A stretch of 64,000 nucleotides of DNA from Rhodococcus ruber NBRC 15591 (GCF_001894945.1 NZ_BCXE01000010.1:110028-174027); one strand, 5' to 3'. Numbered from the stretch's first letter, positions 24,853 to 33,645 are shown. A program made the numbers and translations. Notes: generated by a model from the sequence alone, not told the origin.

Positions 24853-25284
24853 CTACCGCTCCCGCTCCTCGAGGCTGGGCTTGGCGTGTGCGCCGCTCTG
24901 GCCGGCCTGCAGCTCGAGGATGTCGCGGATCTGGATGAGCAGGTCTTCGGCGCTCGCCTTGGTGTCGTCCTTCTCGGTGGCGAACTTCCTCTTGGCGGCG
25001 TTCGCCGGGACGATCAGCACGAAGTAGACGACGGCGGCGATGATGAGGAAGTTGATGATCGCCGACACCACGGCGCCGAAGTTGAGGAAGGTCTCGGGGT
25101 TGTCGGGCAGGATCTGGACGCCCCAGCCCATCTCGTTGTCACCGCCGATCGCCGCGATGAGCGGTTCGATGATGTTGCTGGTGAAGGCGGTGACGATGGC
25201 CGTGAACGCGGTGCCGACGACGACTGCGACGGCGAGGTCGAGCACGTTTCCGCGGAGCAGGAAATCCTTGAAGCCCTTCAGCAT
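24853..25284 (-). CDS. mscL: Large-conductance mechanosensitive channel MscL
   Basis: 143 residues. The N-terminal amphipathic helix and first membrane helix read MLKGFKDFLLRGNVLDLAVA, followed by VVVGTAFTAIVTAFTSNIIEPL, the conserved gate region. The second helix is VVSAIINFLIIAAVVYFVLI, and a charged cytoplasmic helix bundle follows. As a homopentamer it opens under membrane tension to release solutes during hypo-osmotic shock. It is convergent to the porins, and mscL near mprAB-pepD-moaB2 is also the mycobacterial order. Confidence 0.97.
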   Translation of the reverse strand: MLKGFKDFLLRGNVLDLAVAVVVGTAFTAIVTAFTSNIIEPLIAAIGGDNEMGWGVQILPDNPETFLNFGAVVSAIINFLIIAAVVYFVLIVPANAAKRKFATEKDDTKASAEDLLIQIRDILELQAGQSGAHAKPSLEERER

Positions 25285-25386
25285 GGTGCGTCTCCTAGAC
25301 AGGTGTTGTCGTCATGCTCGCAGTCGCACCATAAACCAGCGGGTGTGACGTTCAACCCGAAATGCGGGGACGGCGTCCGACTCAGC

Positions 25387-26076
25387 TCAGTGCAAGGTCA
25401 CCGTCAGTGCGCTGACGAGTGAGGCCGCGGCCACGGCTGTCGCCGGCTCGGGCGGCAGCGCGAGCAGCACCACCTTCTCTCCGCGGTTGTTCGTCTCGTC
25501 CGTTCCCTGAGCCAGCACGACCGTCGCCCCCGTCGCCAGCACCCGTACCTCCGGTGCCGACGGGGCAGAGGCCTCGGCGACGGTGAGGACGTCGACGAGG
25601 TCGCCTTCGCGGAGCAGATCCCCGACGCCGGGGTCGGCCAGGCGGACCGGCACCACGCGGGCCGCGCTGTCGCCGGTGGTGGCCGCCGCGAGGCGCGGCC
25701 CGAGCATCCGCACCCCGACGAGGGCTTCGCCGGCGGGCACCGGTCCGGCCAGGGTGTGACCGAGGGCCTCGGCGGGATCGGTGAGGGCCCCGGACGGGAG
25801 CTGGGACGCGTCGCGCTCGACGACGGTGACGTCGTCGACGGTGAGGGTCTGCCCGGGCCGCAGGTCGCGGGCGGCGACGACCGTGCGGGTCCGGTCGTCC
25901 GACGCGCCGCCGGTGACGGCGGAGACCGCCGCGACCCCGACGAGACCGGCCGCGATCGCGCGGCGCACGGCGACGGTGCGCGCCCAGCCGGGTCGTGTCA
26001 GCGCCGTGAGCCGGTCGGCCAGGGTAGGGTCGAGCGGATTGCGCAGGGGCAGGAACGAGAACGGGCCGGCGGGCAT
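25387..26076 (-). CDS. SAF-domain membrane protein
   Basis: 229 residues. A short basic cytoplasmic N terminus precedes one membrane helix (about 40-58, AIAAGLVGVAAVSAVTGG), and the extracytoplasmic part starts with a SAF domain (TVVAARDLRPGQTLTVDDVTVVERD, AGPVPAGEALVGVRML) as in CpaB/FlgA-like proteins. No Flp pilus genes are nearby, so a pilus role is not supported. Its place next to the FmdB-like gene on the same strand corresponds to Rv0990c in M. tuberculosis, as I remember the order. The function is unknown. Confidence 0.75.
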   Translation of the reverse strand: MPAGPFSFLPLRNPLDPTLADRLTALTRPGWARTVAVRRAIAAGLVGVAAVSAVTGGASDDRTRTVVAARDLRPGQTLTVDDVTVVERDASQLPSGALTDPAEALGHTLAGPVPAGEALVGVRMLGPRLAAATTGDSAARVVPVRLADPGVGDLLREGDLVDVLTVAEASAPSAPEVRVLATGATVVLAQGTDETNNRGEKVVLLALPPEPATAVAAASLVSALTVTLH

Positions 26077-26173
26077 GGCCCGAACCCTAGGGGTTCGGTC
26101 GTGCCCGCCGGCCCGTCGAAGCGCCGATCAGGGGCGGACTGTGGATGAATCGTCCGCTTGTGGATGAACGGTG

Positions 26174-26470
26174 TCAGCTCGCGGCTGCGGCCGGAGCCGA
26201 GGTGCTCGACGACGTGCTGGAGGACGAGCTGCTCGACGACGATGCGGCCGGCGACGAGTCGGACTTCGCCGGCTCGCTGGCGGTGCTGCCGCCGCTGCGG
26301 GAATCGGTGCGGTAGAAGCCGCTGCCTTTGAAGACGATGCCGACCGAATTGAACAGCTTGCGCAGCTTGCCCGAGCACTCGTTGCATTCCGTCAGGGCGT
26401 CGTCGGTGAACGACTGCACGATGTCGAAACGGTTGTCGCAGGACGTACAGGCATAGGAGTAAGTGGGCAC
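26174..26470 (-). CDS. FmdB-type zinc-ribbon protein, homologue of the redox-regulated chaperone Ruc
   Basis: 98 residues. The N-terminal zinc ribbon has four cysteines as two CxxC pairs (Cys 8/11 and Cys 29/32) in MPTYSYACTSCDNRF and ECNECSGKLRK. After GSGFYRTD the remainder is a disordered tail dominated by Ser/Ala/Thr. In M. tuberculosis the equivalent, Rv0991c (Ruc), is a chaperone switched on by oxidation of its zinc-binding cysteines and has a disordered C terminus. The neighbours (cyclo-ligase upstream, SAF protein downstream) are in the same order. The function is inferred from that similarity. Confidence 0.82.
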   Translation of the reverse strand: MPTYSYACTSCDNRFDIVQSFTDDALTECNECSGKLRKLFNSVGIVFKGSGFYRTDSRSGGSTASEPAKSDSSPAASSSSSSSSSTSSSTSAPAAAAS

Positions 26471-26539
26471 CGGTGGATCCTCCGCGAGTTGGTTGGCGAC
26501 CGCAGCGTTAGCACTCTACAGCCGACAGTGCCAACATCG

Positions 26540-27145
26540 CTACCTGGGCTCTCTATTCCCCGTCCCGGCCGACCCGTTCAGCGGCACCAGGCCGCGGCCG
26601 GGCGTCAGGGCCCAGCCCATCCGGATGTCGTGGGGATCCTCGGGCAGTTCCGGTACGAGTTCCTCGTCGCGGACCACTGCCACGAGGACGGTGTCGGCGG
26701 CCGCCAGATGCAGCGTCCGATCGTAGAAGCCGGCCCCGCGGCCGAGTCGCACGCCGCGCTCGTCCACTGCGAGCGCCGGCACCAGCACGGTGTGCGCGCG
26801 GCGCACCTCCTCCGGTCCCAGGGCCGGCCCGGTAGGTTCGAGCAGTCCGTACCCGGCCGGTGCGAGCCCACCGGCCCCGGTGTACTGCGCCCAGTCCAGG
26901 GTGCTGTCCGCCCGGGTGAGCGGCAGCAGCACCCGGTTTCCGGCCTCGCAGAGCGCGTCGAGCAGGGACAGCGCGCCGGGCTCGGACCCGACCGGGACGT
27001 AGGCGCACACCGTCGCCCGGTCGGGGGCCAGGGACCGTGCCGCCGCGGCGAGGGCGGCGTCCTCCCCGCGGCGCTCCTCGTCGTCACGGGCCCGTCGCGC
27101 GGCAACGATTCGGGCCCGCCATTGTGACTTGGAGAGTGCGCTCAT
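26540..27145 (-). CDS. 5-formyltetrahydrofolate cyclo-ligase
   Basis: 201 residues from the ATG at 27145, preceded by AAGGTGA; a longer frame continues antisense into galU and is spurious. The N terminus SKSQWRARIVAARRAR is typical, and the substrate/ATP loop appears as VPALAVDERGVRLGRGAGFYDRTL, with the conserved glycine-rich GRGAGFYDR motif. The enzyme converts 5-formyl-THF to 5,10-methenyl-THF with ATP. It is divergent from galU with a 61-bp shared promoter region, as in Rv0992c-Rv0993. Confidence 0.9.
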   Translation of the reverse strand: MSALSKSQWRARIVAARRARDDEERRGEDAALAAAARSLAPDRATVCAYVPVGSEPGALSLLDALCEAGNRVLLPLTRADSTLDWAQYTGAGGLAPAGYGLLEPTGPALGPEEVRRAHTVLVPALAVDERGVRLGRGAGFYDRTLHLAAADTVLVAVVRDEELVPELPEDPHDIRMGWALTPGRGLVPLNGSAGTGNREPR

Positions 27146-27206
27146 ACCCGTCACCTTAGGATCTGACCTATCTACCGGGTGGTAGCCGAAAGTTAGGGTG
27201 GGATCT

Positions 27207-28118
27207 ATGACGAACAATGCGACCGGTGCAGCGGGCCACTTCCGCACGGCAGTGGTTCCCGCGGCCGGCCTCGGTACGCGCTTTCTGCCCGCGACCAAGA
27301 CCGTGCCGAAGGAACTCCTCCCGGTGGTGGACACGCCGGGAATCGAGCTCGTGGCGGGGGAGGCCGCGGACTCGGGTGCCGAGCGACTGGTGATCGTGAC
27401 GGCGCCGGGCAAGGACGGCGTCGTCGCGCATTTCGTCGAGGACCTGGTCCTCGAGTCGAAACTGAAGGAGAGCGGCAAGTACCACCTGCTCGAGAAGGTC
27501 CGCAAGGCGCCGGGGCTGCTCGAGGTGGAGTCGGTGGTGCAGGAGCAGCCGCTCGGACTCGGGCACGCCGTCGCGTGCGCCGAGGCCGCCCTCGATCCCG
27601 ACGAGGACTCCGTCGCCGTCCTCCTGCCGGACGACCTCGTGTTGCCGCGCGGAGTCCTCGAGACCATGCAGCGGGTGCGGGCCAAGCGCGGCGGCACGGT
27701 GCTGTGCGCGATCGACGTGCCCAAGGACCAGGTGAGCGCCTACGGTGTCTTCGACGTCGAAGAGGTGCCCGACGCCGTGAACCCGGACGTGCTGAAGGTC
27801 GTGGGCATGGTCGAGAAGCCGGCGCCCGAGAATGCGCCGTCCACGTTCGCCGCCGCCGGGCGCTATCTGCTCGATCGGGCGATCTTCGACGCGCTGCGCC
27901 GGATCACTCCCGGTGCGGGCGGTGAACTGCAGCTCACCGACGCAATCGCCCTGCTCATCGAGGAGGGTCACCCCGTGCACGTGGTGGTCCATCGGGGCAC
28001 TCGACACGACCTCGGAAATCCCGGCGGCTATCTGCGCGCTGCGGTTGACTCTGCGTTGAACAGCGAGGAGTACGGCCCCTCCCTGCGGGAGTGGCTCGTC
28101 GAGCGCCTGAAGCACTGA
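27207..28118 (+). CDS. galU: UTP-glucose-1-phosphate uridylyltransferase GalU
   Basis: 303 residues from the ATG at 27207, with AGGGTGGG as ribosome binding site. The nucleotide-binding signature is VVPAAGLGTRFLPATKTVPKELLP; a metal/sugar-site segment is LLPDDLVL, and VEKPAPENAPS and HDLGNPGGYL complete the family pattern. The enzyme makes UDP-glucose for trehalose, glycolipid and cell-wall polysaccharide synthesis. It begins the galU-moeA-rimJ run, with moeA starting 33 bp after its stop. Confidence 0.95.
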   Translation: MTNNATGAAGHFRTAVVPAAGLGTRFLPATKTVPKELLPVVDTPGIELVAGEAADSGAERLVIVTAPGKDGVVAHFVEDLVLESKLKESGKYHLLEKVRKAPGLLEVESVVQEQPLGLGHAVACAEAALDPDEDSVAVLLPDDLVLPRGVLETMQRVRAKRGGTVLCAIDVPKDQVSAYGVFDVEEVPDAVNPDVLKVVGMVEKPAPENAPSTFAAAGRYLLDRAIFDALRRITPGAGGELQLTDAIALLIEEGHPVHVVVHRGTRHDLGNPGGYLRAAVDSALNSEEYGPSLREWLVERLKH

Positions 28119-28150
28119 CGGCGCGACAGGTCGGGAGGACGAGAAGCGGT

Positions 28151-29410
28151 ATGCGGTCGGTCGAGGATCAACAGGCCAGGGTCACGGCGGCAGCGGTGGC
28201 GCCCCGGCCGGTCCGGGTCGCCATCTCCGAGGCGCAGGGCCTGCTCTGTGCGGAGGAGGTCGTCACCGAGCGGCCCCTGCCCGGCTTCGATCAGGCCGCG
28301 ATCGACGGCTACGCGGTGCGCAGCGTCGACGTCCAGGGTGCGGGCACCGATGCGATCGGCGACGACGGCGAACCGATCGAGTTGACGCTGCCCGTGGTGG
28401 GCGAGGTCTCGGCCGGGTCGCGTCAGCCGATCCGGCTGCAGCCGCGGCAGGCGGTGCGGGTGGACACCGGGGCGCCGCTGCCGACCCTCGCCGACGCCGT
28501 CCTTCCGCTCGACCGCACCGACGGTGGCCGCGCGCGTATCAAGGTCCTGCGTCCCGTCCGGTCGGGTGAGTACGTCCGCCGGGCGGGCGACGACGTCCAG
28601 CCCGGCGATGTCGCGGTCCGGGCCGGCACGATCATCGGCGCCGCCCAGGTCGGTCTGCTCGCGGCGGTCGGCCGCGACAAGGTGCTGGTCCATCCGCGTC
28701 CCCGGCTGTCGGTGATCTCCGTCGGCGGCGAGCTCGTGGACGTGGACCGCACCCCGGGTCCCGGCCAGGTGTACGACGTCAACTCGTACGCCCTGGCGGC
28801 GGCCGCCCGCGACGCAGGCGCGGACGTCAACCGCGTGGGGATCGCCAGCACCGACCCGAAGCGCCTGCGGGAGGTGGTCGAGGGCCAGCTGATCCGGTCC
28901 GAGATCGTCGTGGTCGCGGGAGCCGTCGGCGGTGGTGCGCTCGAGGAGGTGCGCGAGGCGCTGGCCGACCTCGGCAAGCTCGAGGTGGAGCGGGTGGCGA
29001 TGCACCCCGGCTCGGTGCAGGGATTCGGCCAGCTCGGCCGCGACGAGGTGCCCACCTTCCTGCTCCCGGGGAATCCGGTCAGCGCGCTGGTCGTGTTCGA
29101 GGTGATGGTGCGGCCGCTGATCCGTATCGCGCTCGGGCGCCGGCAGCCGATGCGACGCGTCGTCACGGCCCGCACCGTCACGCCGATCACCTCGATCCCG
29201 GATCGCAAGGGATTCCTGCGGGGGCAGCTGATGCGCGACGAGGCGACGGGCGAGTACATGGTCCAGGCGCTCGGTGGTGCGGCGGGCGCGTCGTCGCACC
29301 TGCTGGCGACGCTGGCCGAGGCGAACTGTCTGGTGCTGATCGATCCGGAGGTGACCGAGGTGCGCACCGGCGATCCGGTGGACGTCGCTTTCCTCGGACA
29401 GCGCGGCTGA
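28151..29410 (+). CDS. glp: MoeA/gephyrin-like protein (molybdotransferase or divisome protein Glp)
   Basis: 419 residues from the ATG at 28151. MoeA domain order is seen: LPGFDQAAIDGYAVRS (N-terminal domains), GEVSAGS, VDTGAPLPTLADAVLPLDRT, the molybdopterin-binding MoCF domain with DVNSYALAAAARDAGADV and MHPGSVQGFGQLG, and LPGNPVSALVVFE. In corynebacteria the paralogue in the galU operon, Glp, binds FtsZ and the membrane protein GlpR instead of working in cofactor synthesis. A GlpR-like gene lies two genes downstream here, so that role is likely, but molybdenum cofactor activity cannot be excluded from sequence alone. Confidence 0.85.
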   Translation: MRSVEDQQARVTAAAVAPRPVRVAISEAQGLLCAEEVVTERPLPGFDQAAIDGYAVRSVDVQGAGTDAIGDDGEPIELTLPVVGEVSAGSRQPIRLQPRQAVRVDTGAPLPTLADAVLPLDRTDGGRARIKVLRPVRSGEYVRRAGDDVQPGDVAVRAGTIIGAAQVGLLAAVGRDKVLVHPRPRLSVISVGGELVDVDRTPGPGQVYDVNSYALAAAARDAGADVNRVGIASTDPKRLREVVEGQLIRSEIVVVAGAVGGGALEEVREALADLGKLEVERVAMHPGSVQGFGQLGRDEVPTFLLPGNPVSALVVFEVMVRPLIRIALGRRQPMRRVVTARTVTPITSIPDRKGFLRGQLMRDEATGEYMVQALGGAAGASSHLLATLAEANCLVLIDPEVTEVRTGDPVDVAFLGQRG

Positions 29411-30045
29411 TGAGCCGTCATCCGGGATGGCCGGCGGAGCTGGGTCCGCTGCGGGTTGCCGGTGGACTGGTCACGGTGCGGCCGATCCGGTTGCGCGACG
29501 CGGCGGTGTGGAGCCGGCTGCGGATCCGGGACCGGGCGCACCTCGAGCCGTGGGAGCCCACCGGGGACGTGCCCTGGGAGATGCGCCATCACATCACGGT
29601 GTGGCCCGGGCTGTACCGCAGCCTGCGGGCGGAGGCCCGCCGGGGTCACATGCTGCCGATGGCGATCGAGCTCGATGGGGAGTTCTGTGGACAGATCACC
29701 GTGGGCAACGTCGTGCGCGGTGCGCTGCGGTCGGCGTGGATCGGCTACTGGGTGGCCAAGCACGTCAACGGCCTGGGTGTGGCCACGGCCGCGGTGGCGC
29801 TCGGGTTGGACCACTGCTTCGGCCCGGCCGGGTTGCACCGGGTCGAGGCCACGGTGCGGCCGGAGAACGTCGCGAGCCGCGCGGTGCTGCGCAATGTGGG
29901 TTTCCGCGAGGAGGGCCTGCTGCGGCGCTACCTCGACGTCGACGGGCGCTTCCGCGACCATCTGCTGGTCGCCATGACGGTCGAGGAGGTACCCGGCAGC
30001 GTGTCCGACGTGCTGATCCGGGGCGGCCGGGCCGGCTGGGCCTGA
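29410..30045 (+). CDS. rimJ: GNAT-family N-acetyltransferase (RimJ/RimL-like)
   Basis: 211 residues, overlapping the stop of the previous gene by one base (TGATG). RPIRLRDAAVWSRLR opens the domain, GQITVGNVVRG and WIGYWVAKHVNGLGVATAAV form the acetyl-CoA-binding region, and HRVEATVRPENVASRAVLRNVGFREEG is the conserved RimJ/RimL C-terminal part. It probably acetylates protein N termini, as RimJ does for ribosomal protein S5, but the target is not shown. The gene order galU-moeA-rimJ matches mycobacteria. Confidence 0.88.
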   Translation: MSRHPGWPAELGPLRVAGGLVTVRPIRLRDAAVWSRLRIRDRAHLEPWEPTGDVPWEMRHHITVWPGLYRSLRAEARRGHMLPMAIELDGEFCGQITVGNVVRGALRSAWIGYWVAKHVNGLGVATAAVALGLDHCFGPAGLHRVEATVRPENVASRAVLRNVGFREEGLLRRYLDVDGRFRDHLLVAMTVEEVPGSVSDVLIRGGRAGWA

Positions 30046-30082
30046 CGGCTGTAACGCAGATTACGTGTAGCGATGCGTAGTA

Positions 30083-30155
30083 ATACCCACACGTGGGTAT
30101 ATGCGTGTGACTAGAGTGAAGAGAGTGTCACATGGTTCGCGTGACTCGTGTGACA
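30083..30155. promoter_or_regulatory. Cluster of inverted repeats upstream of the glpR-like gene
   Basis: ATACCCAC (30083-30090) and GTGGGTAT (30093-30100) form an 8-bp inverted repeat around AC. TGTCACA (30126-30132) and TGTGACA (30149-30155) form a second, with GTGAC-type half sites between them. The 225-bp gap between rimJ and glpR therefore looks like a regulated promoter. The cognate regulator is not known. Confidence 0.5.
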
Positions 30156-30270
30156 GCTGTAGTCATCTGAGTCGGCGTTTCTGTCCTGGTGACGGCCTCC
30201 GGGCCGCTAACCTGACGGGGTCAGTGGCGTCGACGGACTGGTAGGCGACGACTGGGAGGAGGGCCGCCGA

Positions 30271-31119
30271 ATGCCGAACTCGCTCCTGTGGATCGGGTTG
30301 GTCGCCGTGTGGTTGTTCGTTCTGGTGCCGATGCTGGTCACGAAGCGCCCCCGTATCCGTCAGACGACCGACGCCGCACTCGCAACCCGGGTTCTGCACC
30401 GAGGTGACGACGAGCCACTCGCCCCGCGCGGGCCGGCCGCAGGTCATCGCCGCGATCCCCACTGGCGTCCGAGTCGGGATTCCGCCCGTCCCACTGCCGG
30501 CGACGACTCCGGTCGCGTCCGCACGGTGGACGACCGCAGACACCGCCACCCAGCGGAGGACCGCATGGACACACAGCTCGACACCGACCACGACACCGAC
30601 TTCGACGACCGTCCCGAACGTGCTCCCGCCCGGGAGTTCGTGCCTCAGCGCCGCGGACGCGGCGGATTCGATCCCCAGGCCGACGCCATGGCCCGCGCCG
30701 CGCGCTACGAGTTCCGGCAGCGCACCGTGCTCGGCCTGCTGTTCGCAGCGATCATGACCGCCGCCCTCGCCCTCGTCGTCTCGTCGGCGCTGTGGTGGCT
30801 GTGCACGGTGGCGACGGCCGCCCTCGCCGGCTACCTCGTCTACCTTCGTCGTCAGGTGCGCGTCGAACAGGAGATCCGTCGTCGTCGCATGGCCCGCCTG
30901 AACCGCTCGCGCCTGGGCGTCGAGTCGCACAGCGACGACGAGTTACGTCTCGTCCCGGCGCGGCTGCGCCGTCCCGGCGCGGTCGTGCTCGAGGCCGACG
31001 ACGAGGACCCGGTGTTCGAGCACCTGGACCGCTACGCGGACGACGAACCCGCCTACGAGGCGTACGAACCCCGCTACGACGCCGACGACTACCCGGTGCG
31101 CCGGGCATCCGGCGAGTAG
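30271..31119 (+). CDS. glpR: GlpR-like membrane protein (predicted Glp receptor)
   Basis: 282 residues, with GGGAGGAGGG upstream of the ATG. An N-terminal membrane helix (MPNSLLWIGLVAVWLFVLVP) is followed by a long charged cytoplasmic linker of about 100 residues rich in Asp/Arg/His, then two adjacent helices (about 150-195), a basic patch (EIRRRRMARL) and an acidic tail. This architecture and the position after galU-glp-rimJ fit GlpR, described in corynebacteria as the membrane receptor of the gephyrin-like protein Glp during division. The assignment rests on layout and context, not a computed alignment. Confidence 0.75.
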   Translation: MPNSLLWIGLVAVWLFVLVPMLVTKRPRIRQTTDAALATRVLHRGDDEPLAPRGPAAGHRRDPHWRPSRDSARPTAGDDSGRVRTVDDRRHRHPAEDRMDTQLDTDHDTDFDDRPERAPAREFVPQRRGRGGFDPQADAMARAARYEFRQRTVLGLLFAAIMTAALALVVSSALWWLCTVATAALAGYLVYLRRQVRVEQEIRRRRMARLNRSRLGVESHSDDELRLVPARLRRPGAVVLEADDEDPVFEHLDRYADDEPAYEAYEPRYDADDYPVRRASGE

Positions 31120-31141
31120 CCGTCGATCCGCTCGGGAGTAT

Positions 31142-31933
31142 TCAGCGCCCGATGACGATGTGTGCCACGAGAGGCGCCGACACCGAGCCGTCCGGGTCGG
31201 TGAACCGGGCCAGCACCGATCGGGCCTCCGAGGTGATCGCCTCGTACGTGCCGGCGTCGATCCGTTCGATCAACGGGCTGCCCTCGACCTCGGTCGCCAC
31301 CATCGCATCCACGGACGGGAACCGCGCGCTTCCGGTGTGCGTGGTGAACCGATCGACGGTGAGTCCGGCGTCGCGGAACCATCCCCGCAGTTCGTCGCGG
31401 TCCCCACAACTCCAGTAGGTGCCCAGGAGAGACGCCGCGGGCGGACCGGCGTGCCGGACCGCGACGTCGACGAAGTCCCGGTAGGCCGGTTGCTCGTCCA
31501 ACGCGGCCGGCACACACACGGCGACCACCTCCGTCGCCACGCGTCGCATCTCGCGCAGCGCCCGGGCACGATCGGGAAAGAACATCAGCGCCATCTGGCA
31601 CAGCGCCGCATCGAACGAACCGTCCGCGAACGGCAGCGCGCCGGCGTCACCCCGGCGCCATTCGACGTCGGGACACATCCGGCGTGCCACCGCCAGCATG
31701 GCCTCGCTGACATCGACACCGACGACCCGGCCCGACGGCCCTACCCGGTCGGCGGCCACGCGCGCGACGATCCCGGTTCCGCATGCCACGTCCAGCACCC
31801 GTGTGCCCGTCGTGATCGCAGCCTGGTCCAGCAGCCGTGGCGCCCACTGCGCGAAGAGCGCGGGTACGAAGCGTGACTCGTACACCTCCGCGGCCGCCGG
31901 TGAAATCCCGAAGTTCTCGGTCGTGTTCGTCAT
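31142..31933 (-). CDS. SAM-dependent class I methyltransferase
   Basis: 263 residues from the ATG at 31933. The SAM-binding motif is VLDVACGTGIVARVAADRVG with the acidic VVGVDVSEAML strand, then GDAGALPFADGSFDAALCQ and MFFPDRARALREMRRV, the Methyltransf_11/UbiE-like pattern. The substrate is unknown. Its start overlaps the stop of the LuxR-type regulator by 3 bp, so the two form an operon and the regulator may control the methyltransferase. It is convergent with glpR. Confidence 0.85.
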   Translation of the reverse strand: MTNTTENFGISPAAAEVYESRFVPALFAQWAPRLLDQAAITTGTRVLDVACGTGIVARVAADRVGPSGRVVGVDVSEAMLAVARRMCPDVEWRRGDAGALPFADGSFDAALCQMALMFFPDRARALREMRRVATEVVAVCVPAALDEQPAYRDFVDVAVRHAGPPAASLLGTYWSCGDRDELRGWFRDAGLTVDRFTTHTGSARFPSVDAMVATEVEGSPLIERIDAGTYEAITSEARSVLARFTDPDGSVSAPLVAHIVIGR

Positions 31934-33579
31934 ACCCCGAGGTTGGCCCTGCGCCCGGGTGCGGCGCATCGGGCAGCTGACCCATCTTCCGGGTGGGCGG
32001 CGGCATACGCGGCGGCCTCCGAGCGGTTCCGCATGTCGAGCTTGCGGAGGATGTGGCTCACGTGGTGCGCCACCGTCTTGCGGGAGACGAACAGCCGGCC
32101 GGCGATCTCCGGATTCGTCAGGCCCACCGCGAGCAGGTCCAGCACCTCGCGTTCGCGGGCGGTGAGGCCGCTGTCGAGGCCCGGGGCGGTGCGAGCGGTG
32201 GCGCGGATGCCGGGGCCGCGCACCCCGAGACGCCGCAACAGGGCCGCGGAGCGGTCCGCGGCGGCGACGGCTCCGAGTTCCCGGAAGATCGTCACCGCCG
32301 TTCGCCCCCGTGCGGCCGCGAGGGTGGGATCGTCGTTCATCGCCGATTCGGCCAGTTCGAGCAGGCAGCGGGCCGCCTCGAACGGCGCCGCGCGGTCCGC
32401 CCAGCGAGCAGCGGCCGTCTCGAAGGCATCGACTGCGGCCACCACGCGGCCCCGCGCCGCGGCGGTCAGCCCCGCCGCCTCCACCGCCTCGGGACCGTCG
32501 GGGTCGAGCGCCGCCGCGGTGGCCGTCGCCGCGTCCAGGTCGCCCGTGGCCGCCTGGGCCCGGGCGCACAGCAGGGACGTGGCGCCGCGACGTTCGAGCA
32601 GCCGCCGGGCGGTTGCGGGGTCACCGTCGGCGAGGGCGACCTCGGCGCGGGCGGTGTCCAACTCCGCGGTCGGGCGGGGGGATCGGTCCAGCATCGCCCG
32701 GGCCTCGTCGAGCCGCCCCTGCCGGACCCGGAGCGTGGCGAGGGCCGCGACGGCGCGCGCGTGGACAGCGGGGCAGACCTTCTCGTCGAGCGTGAGCACC
32801 GCCGTCAGCAGACGGTCCGCCTCCGCCCAGCGGCCCGCGGTGAGCAGCAGTGCCCCGTAGAGGGTGCGGCACTCGACGTACAGGAAGGGGCACCCCCGGC
32901 GGGAGGTGAAGTCCTCGGCGACGCGGCACCACTCGCCGGCGCGACGGGTGTCGCCGGCGAGCGCACACGCGCCGAGCATGTCGCAGCAGACGAACACGAC
33001 GGTGTCGAATCGGCGGTCCGCATCGCCCAGGGCGGCCGCCGCGGCCTCGTCCAGCAGCGCGAATCCGGGTTCCAGGTCGCCCCGGGCCACAGCCACGTGT
33101 CCGGACTGGGCGAGTGCCACCAGTTCGAGATCCCGGTCGCCGCATCGGCGTGCGGCGTCCAGGGCGCGCGCCACCCACGGCGCGGCCGCCGCGGCGTCCG
33201 GGAGCAGGCGGTGGGCGTGTGCCACCCACACCAGGGCGTGCAACGCGCCCGGTGCCCCCTCGGGCAGCAGTCGCTGCGCCCGGCGGACCCAACCGTGGGC
33301 CACCGACCGATTGCCGAAATCGGACGTGTAGCTGATGCTCAGCCACGCCGCGCAGCGAACCGCGCTCTCCCGGTCGCCGCTCCGGAGAGCCGTCGTGTAG
33401 GCCCTGCGACAGGCGGCGACGCTGTCGTCGAGGCGCCCGAGCCACCACGACGCCTCGCCGATGCCGAGCCACGCCGCCGGATCGTCGGTCGCGGCCGCCA
33501 CCGACGTCAGGTCGGCCAGCGCGGCGGCCCACCGACCCTCCCGCAGGGCCTGGTCCCCACGTAGGCGCACTGCATCCAC
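31930..33579 (-). CDS. LuxR-family transcriptional regulator with TPR-like repeats
   Basis: 549 residues from the GTG at 33579. A long alpha-helical region of degenerate tetratricopeptide-like repeats (about 1-480, e.g. AWLGIGEASWWLGRLDDSVAACRRAY) precedes a C-terminal LuxR/GerE helix-turn-helix (LTAREREVLDLLAVGLTNPEIAGRLFVSRKTV). No ATPase domain is present, unlike MalT/LAL regulators. The open frame continues upstream antisense through the tRNA-Ala gene, but that part is spurious. The start is uncertain, with no strong ribosome binding site. It is co-transcribed with the methyltransferase gene. Confidence 0.8.
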   Translation of the reverse strand: MDAVRLRGDQALREGRWAAALADLTSVAAATDDPAAWLGIGEASWWLGRLDDSVAACRRAYTTALRSGDRESAVRCAAWLSISYTSDFGNRSVAHGWVRRAQRLLPEGAPGALHALVWVAHAHRLLPDAAAAAPWVARALDAARRCGDRDLELVALAQSGHVAVARGDLEPGFALLDEAAAAALGDADRRFDTVVFVCCDMLGACALAGDTRRAGEWCRVAEDFTSRRGCPFLYVECRTLYGALLLTAGRWAEADRLLTAVLTLDEKVCPAVHARAVAALATLRVRQGRLDEARAMLDRSPRPTAELDTARAEVALADGDPATARRLLERRGATSLLCARAQAATGDLDAATATAAALDPDGPEAVEAAGLTAAARGRVVAAVDAFETAAARWADRAAPFEAARCLLELAESAMNDDPTLAAARGRTAVTIFRELGAVAAADRSAALLRRLGVRGPGIRATARTAPGLDSGLTAREREVLDLLAVGLTNPEIAGRLFVSRKTVAHHVSHILRKLDMRNRSEAAAYAAAHPEDGSAARCAAPGRRANLGV

Positions 33580-33645
33580 AGGTCGATTGTCCGCCGCCGT
33601 GACCTGTGCCGATACCTCAATTTCGTCTCCGGCGCGCACGTTTGC

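Noticed and set aside
25387..26076. Flp pilus assembly gene cpaB
   Set aside because: Only the SAF domain is shared, and no pilin, ATPase or secretin genes are adjacent.
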